From positions 1 through 18,522 of the forward strand of contig CAMUNT010000018.1 of the NCBI GenBank assembly GCA_947090365.1: DNA of 18,522 nt. Direction: 5' to 3'. This DNA is from an uncultured Clostridia bacterium. Its GTDB lineage: Bacteria > Bacillota > Clostridia > Christensenellales > Borkfalkiaceae. This document shows, one piece after another, positions 1-6,314 of the stretch. The stretch's first letter is position 1; the number at the start of each line of letters is the position of its first letter. A program made the translations under genes and the position numbers. The notes beneath the pieces were generated by a model, which was given only the letters and a program-made list of their open reading frames with translations, had not been told where the DNA came from and did not search any database.

Positions 1-52
1 CACGACCTTCTGGTCCCTAACCAGACGCGCTACCAAACTGCGCTACACCTCA
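1..52 (-). tRNA. tRNA-Pro (anticodon AGG), 5' part, cut by window edge
   Basis: Read on the minus strand, the sequence gives a 7-base acceptor half (46-52), the TA at tRNA positions 8-9, a GCGC D-stem with a TTTGGTA loop, and a 5-bp anticodon stem TCTGG/CCAGA (21-25 with 9-13). The loop between them is TTAGGGA. It has T33 and G37, as proline tRNAs do, and the anticodon at 16-18 reads AGG. The variable loop, T-arm and 3' end lie outside the window. A bacterial proline tRNA with A at position 34 is uncommon, since GGG, UGG and CGG are usual. The 5' base would be T rather than the C common in bacterial tRNA-Pro. Confidence 0.85.
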
Positions 53-72
53 ATAATCTGCTGACACTACAT

Positions 73-100
73 ATTATACTAAAAATTATTTAAAAAGCAA
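73..100 (-). promoter_or_regulatory. promoter of tRNA-Pro
   Basis: On the minus strand a TTGCTT -35 (95-100) is followed after 16 bases by a TATAAT -10 (73-78), about 20 bases before the tRNA 5' end. It lies back to back with the mntP promoter. Confidence 0.6.
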
Positions 101-148
101 ACTGTTTTGGGGTATTTTACTATTTTTTTTGAAACAATTTTAATTATA

Positions 149-177
149 TTTACAACAAAAAAATAATATGATAAAAT
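149..177 (+). promoter_or_regulatory. mntP promoter, predicted leaderless
   Basis: TTTACA (149-154), a 17-base spacer and TAAAAT (172-177). Six bases separate the -10 from the ATG, so the expected +1 (7 bases after the last -10 base) is the A at 184, the start codon itself. No purine-rich ribosome site precedes the gene. No manganese (yybP-ykoY) riboswitch is visible in 53-183. Confidence 0.55.
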
Positions 178-183
178 AACAAT

Positions 184-807
184 ATGACGTTCACGGTTGT
201 TCTTTTTTTAGAGGTAATATTAATCGGTGTATCCTTGGCAATGGATGCGTTTGCGGTGTCAATAACCGACGGTTTGTGCTATAATAAACTTTCTAAGGGT
301 AAAGCTTTGACAATTCCGTCAACTTTCGGAATTTTTCAAGCGGTTATGCCGTTAATCGGTTATTTTGTGGCTTTCGGGGTGAGCCAGGCTTTTAAAACTG
401 TTTTTGACGCAATTGACCATTGGGTGGCGTTCGTATTACTTGCAATAATCGGCGGAAAAATGTTGTATGATGCGATAAAAGAAATGCGTTCCAAAGACGA
501 GACGGAAACGCATTTAAAGGAATATTCTTTTACCGAAGTTCTTATTCAAGGCGTGGCGACCAGCATTGACGCTTTATTCGTCGGAATTTCTTTTGCGACG
601 ATGGAGGGACTGAAAGACAGCATTCCGAACGTACTTTTAAGCGTTGCTATTGTCGGCGTCGTGACTTTCATCATAAGCTTAGTCGGACTTTTTATCGGGG
701 TGAAGGTAGGTAATGCGCTTAAAAAACACGCAAGCATTGCCGAGTTAATCGGCGGACTCGTACTGATAGGTATAGGTCTTAAAATACTTATCGGAGGACT
801 GATTTAA
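184..807 (+). CDS. mntP: Manganese efflux pump MntP (DUF204)
   Basis: This 207-residue inner-membrane protein is predicted to export Mn2+ and protect against manganese overload. It has the two repeated halves of the MntP/YebN family. The first half carries SLAMDAFAVS with Asp21, and the second carries SIDALFVGISF with Asp129. These match the paired conserved acidic residues in membrane helices of the family. About six hydrophobic segments separate a short charged cytoplasmic loop at residues 98-112. Length is normal for the family. The ATG at 184 was chosen because it begins the first helix and no earlier in-frame start exists after the promoter. It has no Shine-Dalgarno site and appears leaderless. 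Its 3' end overlaps the convergent murG by 20 bases. Confidence 0.93.
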   Translation: MTFTVVLFLEVILIGVSLAMDAFAVSITDGLCYNKLSKGKALTIPSTFGIFQAVMPLIGYFVAFGVSQAFKTVFDAIDHWVAFVLLAIIGGKMLYDAIKEMRSKDETETHLKEYSFTEVLIQGVATSIDALFVGISFATMEGLKDSIPNVLLSVAIVGVVTFIISLVGLFIGVKVGNALKKHASIAELIGGLVLIGIGLKILIGGLI

Positions 808-1822
808 TTTCTCTTATAATCGCATTGTTTCCGCATTCGATTTTACTGTTATCGAGTGCGGTTTTTAATTTATCATTCTGCAAAAGCGCATTTATTTCGT
901 TTTTCAGAAGGTTGGGGTTTAGTTCTTTTTCTCGTAGCGTCGTGCACAGTCCCGAATTTTCAAAATATTCCGCATTTTTTATCTGATCGCCTCTGCTTGA
1001 AGAGTTTTCAAGAGGTATGAACAGCGTGGGGATTTTTAACGATATAAGTTCGTTTGCGGAATTAGACCCGCATCTCGCCACAGCGCCGTCGGCGCAGGCG
1101 TAAACCAGCCCCATATCTTCGGCGAACTCAATCTGTTTATAGCCGTAAATATTAGTTTCTACCTTGTTGCCTTTTCCGCATAAATGCAGTATATTAACTT
1201 TTTTGCACATTTCAAACGCAATTTTGCGGATATTTTCATTTATGATTTTTGAACCGGAGCCTCCGCCGAAAACTATGACCGTTGGACGTGAATCAAGATT
1301 GAACGAGGCTTTTGCTTCATTCTTGCTTCTGCCGAATAAATTTTTGCGCATAGGCGTCCCGACAAATTTTCCGTTTTTGAATTTTGAAGCAGTAATGGGG
1401 AAGGCTGTAAGCATCTTTTCGCATTTCGAAGCAATAAGCTTATTAGCCAGGCCCGCTTCGATATCTGATTCGTGTGCGAGAATGGGAATTTTTCTCTTTT
1501 TTGCGGCAATTGCAGGGGGTATGCAAACGTAACCTCCCTTGCAAAAGAGTAAATCCGGCTTTATTTCGTCAAGAATTTTGCCCGCCTGTTTAATACTTCT
1601 TAAAAGCTTGAACGGAATTGCTAAATTGCATAACAGTTTTCCGCGAACTAATTTTACGGCGTCAAACTCATAAAATGCAATACCGTTAATTTTGCATATA
1701 CTTTTTTCGATGGCATCTGTGCCCGTATAAAGGCAATCGTATTCACTCAACTGTTCGATTAACGCTATATTCGGAATTACGTGTCCGGCGCTTCCGCCCC
1801 CGCAGAACAATATTTTTTTCAT
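788..1822 (-). CDS. murG: MurG, lipid II synthesis N-acetylglucosaminyltransferase
   Basis: MurG adds GlcNAc from UDP-GlcNAc to lipid I at the inner face of the membrane, giving lipid II for peptidoglycan. The 344-residue protein starts with the glycine-rich GGGSAGHVIPN loop (residues 8-18), and has HESDIEAGLANKL in the N-terminal lobe. The C-terminal lobe holds the GGGSGSKIINENIR loop, the ARCGSNSANELI segment and SSSRGDQ, matching UDP-sugar binding regions of GT28 enzymes. This is the Clostridia-type variant with GHVIPN where Escherichia coli has GHIFP. It stands alone rather than in a dcw cluster. The ATG at 1822 has only AGGT directly against it, so translation probably does not use a normal ribosome site. 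Confidence 0.9.
   Translation of the reverse strand: MKKILFCGGGSAGHVIPNIALIEQLSEYDCLYTGTDAIEKSICKINGIAFYEFDAVKLVRGKLLCNLAIPFKLLRSIKQAGKILDEIKPDLLFCKGGYVCIPPAIAAKKRKIPILAHESDIEAGLANKLIASKCEKMLTAFPITASKFKNGKFVGTPMRKNLFGRSKNEAKASFNLDSRPTVIVFGGGSGSKIINENIRKIAFEMCKKVNILHLCGKGNKVETNIYGYKQIEFAEDMGLVYACADGAVARCGSNSANELISLKIPTLFIPLENSSSRGDQIKNAEYFENSGLCTTLREKELNPNLLKNEINALLQNDKLKTALDNSKIECGNNAIIREIKSVLR
831..870 (+). terminator. mntP terminator inside the murG coding end
   Basis: An 11-bp stem, CCGCATTCGAT (831-841) with ATCGAGTGCGG (851-861) and one G-T pair, has a 9-base loop and is followed by TTTTTAATTT. It fits a Rho-independent terminator for mntP, and it lies wholly inside the murG reading frame on the other strand. 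Confidence 0.8.
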
Positions 1823-1828
1823 ACCTAT

Positions 1829-1858
1829 AATATATTTTTTATAGCCGTTAATTATGAA
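1829..1858 (-). promoter_or_regulatory. possible murG promoter
   Basis: On the minus strand a TATATT -10 (1829-1834) lies six bases before the ATG. A weak TTCATA -35 (1853-1858, 4 of 6 consensus) precedes it with an 18-base spacer. If used, transcription would start at the ATG. A rival TATAAA nearby would give a 5' leader of about 9 bases. Confidence 0.4.
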
Positions 1859-1936
1859 AATAATTCAAAACTGAATTAAATTGACTGAAGTTTGACCGCC
1901 GATAAGTTAAATTATATGTTTAAATCATTTCAAATG

Positions 1937-1965
1937 TTGACATAATAAAAAAAGAGTATTAAAAT
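1937..1965 (+). promoter_or_regulatory. promoter placing +1 on the ATG at 1972
   Basis: A perfect TTGACA (1937-1942), a 17-base spacer and TAAAAT (1960-1965). The ATG begins 7 bases after the last -10 base, so the mRNA should start with AUG. There is no Shine-Dalgarno site. Confidence 0.7.
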
Positions 1966-1971
1966 AAAATT

Positions 1972-2316
1972 ATGGATGGAAAATATATTTTTGCACTGAT
2001 CATACTTGGTTTATTTTTCTTGCTGATACTTGTTTCGTTTGCTTTTTTGGAATATTCGCGGATAAAGGAAAATAAGCTTCAAGCCTGGATTAACAAGATC
2101 CACGAAAATAAGAGTATGAACAGACCCGATTACGATCATTTTACTGCCGACGAGGAGATCCCCGACTTGCAATCCGTTCAGGAGACCGTAACGGAAATAG
2201 ACGATGCCGAAGAACAAAACGAAGAGAAAGCGGCTTCGAATATTGATGAAACCTACGGCAAAATAGATTTAGAGGGAATTGAGGAAATTACCGGAAATTA
2301 TAACGGTGATAAATAA
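1972..2316 (+). CDS. Small one-helix membrane protein with acidic tail
   Basis: The family is not recognised. The 114-residue protein has one long hydrophobic segment at about residues 5-27. A short basic stretch (SRIKENK) follows, then a strongly acidic C-terminal tail rich in Glu and Asp from about residue 50 to the end. By the positive-inside rule the tail should be cytoplasmic. It has no cysteine, no catalytic motif and no repeat. The gene is a single unit with its own strong promoter, divergent from murG and ending 3 bases from the convergent lipoprotein gene. Proximity to murG hints at an envelope role, but only weakly. The promoter and strand-specific layout support it as a real gene. 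Confidence 0.7.
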   Translation: MDGKYIFALIILGLFFLLILVSFAFLEYSRIKENKLQAWINKIHENKSMNRPDYDHFTADEEIPDLQSVQETVTEIDDAEEQNEEKAASNIDETYGKIDLEGIEEITGNYNGDK

Positions 2317-2319
2317 TTT

Positions 2320-2733
2320 TTAACTTGCTTTAAATTTCATAATAAGCTGTTTACCGCCGATTGGCTTTGAGATTGTAAATTTGCCTTTTTCGATTACCGT
2401 CGATTGTTTGAAAGAGTATCCGAGCAATCCCATTTCAGCGGTCAGCGTGCGGGTTTGGACGTCGAAAGAATACTTGCTTTTAAGATTTCTACTTTCGCCG
2501 TCTTTATATTTATAACTGAGTTCAAGATTTTCTTTGTCAACGAGTGTAATTTTAATATAATCAAACTTTGTCAGCAAATCCTCTTCGCCGAAAGTTGCTT
2601 CAATGCAGTCATACTGCGCAACGTGAGGATTCGTAATGGATTTTAACGGTCCTGCATTTTTTATATCGCACGCAGGAAGAAGTGTTAAAAGAAGCGTACA
2701 TAAAACAATTAAGAACAAAGATCTTTTTTTCAT
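2320..2733 (-). CDS. Putative lipoprotein of unknown function
   Basis: The 137-residue product has a lipoprotein signal peptide: a basic N-terminus (MKKR), a hydrophobic core and a lipobox LPAC with the lipidated cysteine at residue 22. The mature part is mostly alternating hydrophobic and charged stretches, suggesting a small beta-rich domain of the kind found in lipocalin-like lipoproteins. No known motif is seen. I chose the ATG at 2733 because it gives a standard signal peptide. A TTG at 2751 would add MPKIIN in front and spoil that pattern. No clear ribosome site precedes it; the -10-like AATAAT lies only four bases upstream, so a leaderless or very short leader is possible. Confidence 0.75.
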   Translation of the reverse strand: MKKRSLFLIVLCTLLLTLLPACDIKNAGPLKSITNPHVAQYDCIEATFGEEDLLTKFDYIKITLVDKENLELSYKYKDGESRNLKSKYSFDVQTRTLTAEMGLLGYSFKQSTVIEKGKFTISKPIGGKQLIMKFKAS

Positions 2734-2804
2734 ATTAATTATTTTTGGCAAAATATGAAAAATTAACCCTATTTTTCTATATTTAAATTAAGGAAAACAT
2801 CATT

Positions 2805-3596
2805 ATGAATGATACCGAGAAAATAATTAAATCGCACTACGAAGCCTATGACGAGGACGCAAGGCTGTGTTCAAAGCATGGTATGGTTGAATTTATAACT
2901 ACGATGAGCTATATCGAAAAATATTTAAAAAAAGACGATTGTGTTCTGGAAATAGGTGCGGGAACGGGGCGGTACAGTCACGCCGTAGCGCAAAAGGGGC
3001 ACTGCGTTGACGCTATCGAGCTGGTTGAACACAATATTGAAATATTTAAAAGAAACACCGTAGCCGGGGAAGATATTACCGTAAGGCAGGGAAATGCTTT
3101 GGATTTATCCTGCATAAAAGATAATACTTACGATATAACCTTGCTTTTGGGGCCGATGTATCATTTGTTTACCGTTGAAGAACAACGGAAAACTATATCG
3201 GAGGCATTGCGCGTGACGAAACGCGGCGGGAAGGTGTTCGTTTCGTATTGCGGTAACGATGCTACGGTAGTTCAGTTTTTATTCGGAAAAAGTCAGACGA
3301 AAACGGAACCCTATAATAAGCTTGTTGATTGGAACACATTTAAATTGAGTTCAACTCCGCAGGAAATTTTTGCGCTTCACCGTAAAGAAGATATAGATGC
3401 GCTAATGACGGGACTTCCTGCAAAAAGACTTCATTTCGTCGGTACGGATATGGCAACGCAATATATGCGCGAAGTCGTTGACGCAATGGATGAGGAGGAG
3501 TATTCACTGTATCTGAAATACGTTCTGGCAACTTGCGAGCGGTCGGATTTGGTCGGCGCGTCAAATCACTTATTGGATATTTCTGAAAAACTATAA
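2805..3596 (+). CDS. Class I SAM-dependent methyltransferase
   Basis: The 263-residue protein has the Rossmann-type methyltransferase core. Motif I is VLEIGAGTGRYSHAVA at about residues 46-61, binding S-adenosylmethionine. The acidic end of strand 2 follows (VDAIELVEHN), then the NALDLS region, and DITLLLGPMYHLF as motif IV. The GPMYHL segment is typical of the methyltransferase domain 11 group whose small-molecule substrates are often unknown. A C-terminal region of about 100 residues probably forms the substrate cap. The substrate cannot be inferred. The ATG at 2805 follows an AAGGA ribosome site, and a TATATT -10 lies at 2778-2783. It is a single gene ending at a strong hairpin terminator. 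Confidence 0.85.
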   Translation: MNDTEKIIKSHYEAYDEDARLCSKHGMVEFITTMSYIEKYLKKDDCVLEIGAGTGRYSHAVAQKGHCVDAIELVEHNIEIFKRNTVAGEDITVRQGNALDLSCIKDNTYDITLLLGPMYHLFTVEEQRKTISEALRVTKRGGKVFVSYCGNDATVVQFLFGKSQTKTEPYNKLVDWNTFKLSSTPQEIFALHRKEDIDALMTGLPAKRLHFVGTDMATQYMREVVDAMDEEEYSLYLKYVLATCERSDLVGASNHLLDISEKL

Positions 3597-3601
3597 AATA
3601 T

Positions 3602-3638
3602 AACGGCGAAAGCAGTACGCTTTCGCCGTTTATGATTT
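3602..3638 (+). terminator. terminator after the methyltransferase gene, possibly bidirectional
   Basis: A perfect 12-bp stem, AACGGCGAAAGC (3602-3613) with GCTTTCGCCGTT (3619-3630), has a 5-base loop and is followed by TATGATTTTTTT. It lies between convergent genes, and the minus-strand exit is also AT-rich, so it may serve fba too. Confidence 0.85.
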
Positions 3639-3643
3639 TTTTA

Positions 3644-4510
3644 TTAAGCTTTACCGATCGAACCGAAAATTTCCATCTTTTCTTTGACGGTGGCTTTTAT
3701 TGCCTCTACGCCGGGGGCAAGCAGTTTTCTGGGATCAAAGCCTTTGCCTACAAGATCTTTGCCTTCTTCAACGTATTTTCTCGTAGCCGCCTGGAAAGCA
3801 AGCTGACATTCGGTATTGACGTTTATTTTTGCAACGCCCAAAGAAATTGCCTTTTTGATCATATCAGTGGGGATACCGGTACCGCCGTGAAGAACGAGGG
3901 GCATATCGCCAGTTTTTGCCTTGATTTTTTCAAGAACGTCAAATCTTAAACCTTCCCAGTTTGCGGGGTATTTGCCGTGGATATTGCCGATACCTGCCGC
4001 AAGAATAGTGACGCCAAGATCGGCGATTTTTTTGCATTCGTCGGGGTCTGCGCATTCGCCTGCACCGACGACACCGTCTTCTTCACCGCCGATAGAACCG
4101 ACTTCGGCTTCGAGGCTCATTCCTTTTTTCTTGCATACCGCAACTAATTCTTTCGTTTTTGCTATATTTTCTTCAATGGGGAAGTGAGAACCGTCAAACA
4201 TAATCGAAGAGAAGCCCGCTTCGATACATTTATAACAGCCTTCGTAAGTGCCGTGGTCGAGGTGGAGAGCAACGGGAACGGTTATTTTCATTTCTTCAAG
4301 CATTGCCTTGACCATATCTGCAACCGTTTTGAAGCCGGTCATATATTTGCCTGCGCCCTCGGAAACTCCGAGAATAACGGGAGAATGAAGCTCTTCCGCA
4401 GTTTGAAGAATAGCCTTGGTCCATTCAAGATTGTTTATATTGAATTGACCGACGGCGTATTTGCCTTTTAATGCTTTTTCAAGCATATCTTTAACTGAAA
4501 CTAATGCCAT
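3644..4510 (-). CDS. fba: Class II fructose-bisphosphate aldolase
   Basis: It cleaves fructose 1,6-bisphosphate to dihydroxyacetone phosphate and glyceraldehyde 3-phosphate, using a divalent metal. The 288-residue length and motifs match the class II aldolases of Bacillota. These are QFNINNLEW at the N-terminus, HLDHGTYE with catalytic Asp85 and metal-binding His86, the GNIHGKYP histidine, and the phosphate-binding VLHGGTGIP and INVNTECQ segments. The related tagatose-bisphosphate aldolases share this fold, but the neighbouring gap gene favours a glycolytic role. The ATG at 4510 follows a strong GGAGG site. Fba and gap are divergent, each with its own good promoter. Confidence 0.93.
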   Translation of the reverse strand: MALVSVKDMLEKALKGKYAVGQFNINNLEWTKAILQTAEELHSPVILGVSEGAGKYMTGFKTVADMVKAMLEEMKITVPVALHLDHGTYEGCYKCIEAGFSSIMFDGSHFPIEENIAKTKELVAVCKKKGMSLEAEVGSIGGEEDGVVGAGECADPDECKKIADLGVTILAAGIGNIHGKYPANWEGLRFDVLEKIKAKTGDMPLVLHGGTGIPTDMIKKAISLGVAKINVNTECQLAFQAATRKYVEEGKDLVGKGFDPRKLLAPGVEAIKATVKEKMEIFGSIGKA

Positions 4511-4541
4511 TAAAATCCTCCAAAAATTTATTACATTAATA

Positions 4542-4570
4542 AGTATAATTCATCACAAGGTAAATTTCAA
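4542..4570 (-). promoter_or_regulatory. fba promoter
   Basis: On the minus strand TTGAAA (4565-4570), a 17-base spacer and TATACT (4542-4547). It gives a leader of about 25 bases containing the GGAGG site. Confidence 0.75.
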
Positions 4571-4666
4571 GCTAATTTCGGGAATTATTTTTAAAATTGA
4601 AATAAAAACACTGTCAAAAGTCAATATTTTGAGTATAAAAAACATTAATAAGTAAAAATTTATCAA

Positions 4667-4697
4667 TTTAGCAATTGTATAAAAGCAATTGACTAAA
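4667..4697 (+). promoter_or_regulatory. inverted repeat over the gap -35, candidate operator
   Basis: TTTAGCAATTG (4667-4677) and CAATTGACTAAA (4686-4697) are inverted copies apart from one extra base, separated by 8 bases. The right arm covers the gap -35 box (4689-4694). The position suits a repressor or activator of gap, but no regulator gene is in the window. Confidence 0.4.
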
Positions 4698-4717
4698 ATT
4701 ACCAGATTTGATATACT
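4689..4717 (+). promoter_or_regulatory. gap promoter
   Basis: TTGACT (4689-4694), a 17-base spacer and TATACT (4712-4717). The leader is about 35 bases and ends with a TTGGAGG ribosome site 12 bases before the ATG. Confidence 0.8.
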
Positions 4718-4758
4718 TATCGTGTTGAAAAGAATTAAATTTTGGAGGAATTCAAATT

Positions 4759-5775
4759 ATGGCAAATGTAAAAGTAGCAATTAACGGATTCGGCAGAATA
4801 GGCCGTCTTGCTTTCAGACAGATGTTTGAAGCCGAGGGTTACGAAATCGTAGCTATCAACGACCTTACAAGCCCCAAGATGCTTGCTCATCTTTTAAAGT
4901 ATGATTCGGCTCAGGGCAGATATAAGTATGCTGATTCTGTAATTGCAGGGGAAGACAGCATTACCGTTAACGGAAAGACTATTAAAATCTATGCAGAAAA
5001 AGATGCGGCAAACCTTCCTTGGAGAGCGCACAGCGTAGACGTCGTTTTGGAATGTACCGGTTTCTACTGCTCGAAAGAGAAGTCGTCCGCACATATTAAG
5101 GCAGGCGCAAAGAAAGTCGTTATTTCCGCTCCCGCGGGCAACGATCTTCCCACAATCGTATTCGGCGTAAACGAAAAAACGTTAAAGGCAAGCGATACCG
5201 TTATTTCTGCTGCAAGCTGTACTACGAACTGCCTTGCACCTATGGCAGATACGCTTAATAAGCTTTGCAAAATCAGAAAAGGCTATATGACAACCATTCA
5301 CGCATACACCGGTGACCAGATGGTTCTTGACGGTCCTCACAGAAAGGGTGACCTCAGAAGAGCGAGAGCGGCAGCCGTTAATATCGTTCCCAATTCAACG
5401 GGTGCGGCAAAAGCAATCGGCCTCGTTATTCCCGAACTTAACGGCGTTCTTGACGGATGCGCTCAGCGTGTTCCCGTACCTACCGGTTCGCTTACACAGC
5501 TTATCGCAGTTTGTGAAGGCGAAGTAGACGCGGCCGCTGTAAACGGAGCAATGAAGCAGGCGGCTTCCGCATCTTACGGATATACCGAAGAAGAACTTGT
5601 TTCAAGTGATATTATCGGTATAATGTACGGTTCGCTGTTCGACGCTACGCAGACGAAGTGTATGCCCCTCGGCGACGGCACGACCCTCGTAAAGGTTGTT
5701 GCTTGGTACGATAACGAAAATTCTTATACCTCGAATATGGTAAGAACTATCAAGTACTTCTCCGAACTGAAATAA
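4759..5775 (+). CDS. gap: Glyceraldehyde-3-phosphate dehydrogenase, type I
   Basis: It oxidises glyceraldehyde 3-phosphate to 1,3-bisphosphoglycerate with NAD+ in glycolysis. The 338-residue protein has the N-terminal dinucleotide loop NGFGRIGR (residues 9-16). Asp35 after strand 2 (AINDL) favours NAD over NADP. The catalytic motif SCTTNCLAP has nucleophile Cys154, and HAYTGDQ is followed by the S-loop with RRARAAAVNIVPNSTGAAKA. The C-terminus ends with the usual WYDNENSY segment. It is a single-gene unit: pgk and tpi do not follow, unlike many Bacillota gap operons. A strong terminator sits directly downstream. The high use of frequent codons and the strong ribosome site agree with high expression. 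Confidence 0.96.
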   Translation: MANVKVAINGFGRIGRLAFRQMFEAEGYEIVAINDLTSPKMLAHLLKYDSAQGRYKYADSVIAGEDSITVNGKTIKIYAEKDAANLPWRAHSVDVVLECTGFYCSKEKSSAHIKAGAKKVVISAPAGNDLPTIVFGVNEKTLKASDTVISAASCTTNCLAPMADTLNKLCKIRKGYMTTIHAYTGDQMVLDGPHRKGDLRRARAAAVNIVPNSTGAAKAIGLVIPELNGVLDGCAQRVPVPTGSLTQLIAVCEGEVDAAAVNGAMKQAASASYGYTEEELVSSDIIGIMYGSLFDATQTKCMPLGDGTTLVKVVAWYDNENSYTSNMVRTIKYFSELK

Positions 5776-5788
5776 TTTGTAAATCAAA

Positions 5789-5821
5789 ACCCCGTCCGGT
5801 TTCGGACGGGGTCATTTTTTT
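5789..5821 (+). terminator. gap terminator
   Basis: A perfect 10-bp stem, ACCCCGTCCG (5789-5798) with CGGACGGGGT (5803-5812), a GTTT loop, then a T run to 5821. It may also stop the convergent hypothetical gene, since the opposite exit is TTTTGATTT. Confidence 0.9.
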
Positions 5822-5841
5822 AGTTGCTTTAAAAATAATAT

Positions 5842-6276
5842 TTATTTCATTGATTCGTAAAGATTGAAGCGGTTATCTTTTAAACCTATTGTAACGTTAA
5901 AGCGTTCTTTTCCTTGCAAATCGTCTTCTTTATGCTTTTCGTAAAGCTCCTTCAATTCGGGTAATATTTCAGCTACGAACTTCAATCTCAGCTCATCGGA
6001 ATATCCGTCTTTATTCATAATAAAAAAACTTAAATACGAATTTAATTCCAAACCTGTTACGTCTACGTATCTTTTACTTACCACCATACGCGCGATTATT
6101 CTGTCATCGAAGTTTTTGTTCGGTCTGTATTGTATGCTGTTTTTGTTTTCATTTCGGCTCATATTAAACGTACCGAAATATACGTCTATATCGGCATCAC
6201 CAAAAAAAGATTTTACGTCTTCCTTTGTACAGCAATACGTTTCATTCGGGTTTAACCCTTTAACACGCGTCCACAT
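5842..6276 (-). CDS. Hypothetical protein, 144 aa
   Basis: The family is not recognised. The protein looks soluble and mixed alpha/beta. An N-terminal stretch (CCTKEDVKSFFGDADIDVYF) carries an unusual Cys-Cys pair, a middle region has RIIARMVVSKRYVDVTG, and a highly charged helix-like segment (LPELKELYEKHKEDD) leads to the C-terminus. There is no signal peptide or membrane helix. It lies 38 bases downstream of ychF on the same strand with no clear promoter between, so it may be its co-transcribed partner. The ATG at 6276 has a GGGGG tract about 14 bases upstream, far for a ribosome site, but no better in-frame start is seen. Confidence 0.6.
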   Translation of the reverse strand: MWTRVKGLNPNETYCCTKEDVKSFFGDADIDVYFGTFNMSRNENKNSIQYRPNKNFDDRIIARMVVSKRYVDVTGLELNSYLSFFIMNKDGYSDELRLKFVAEILPELKELYEKHKEDDLQGKERFNVTIGLKDNRFNLYESMK

Positions 6277-6314
6277 AGCGACAGTGCGTCCCCCTTAGTA
6301 ATTTATTAATTTTG

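Noticed and set aside
53..183. Manganese riboswitch (yybP-ykoY) before mntP
   Set aside because: The region is AT-rich with no conserved hairpins, and the promoter leaves no leader.
1164..1532. 122-codon open frame antisense to murG
   Set aside because: Entirely within murG, whose glycosyltransferase motifs are clear; no ribosome site or family match.
2734..2751. TTG start for the lipoprotein at 2751
   Set aside because: The ATG at 2733 gives a standard signal peptide with lipobox at Cys22; the longer form puts extra residues ahead of the basic N-terminus.
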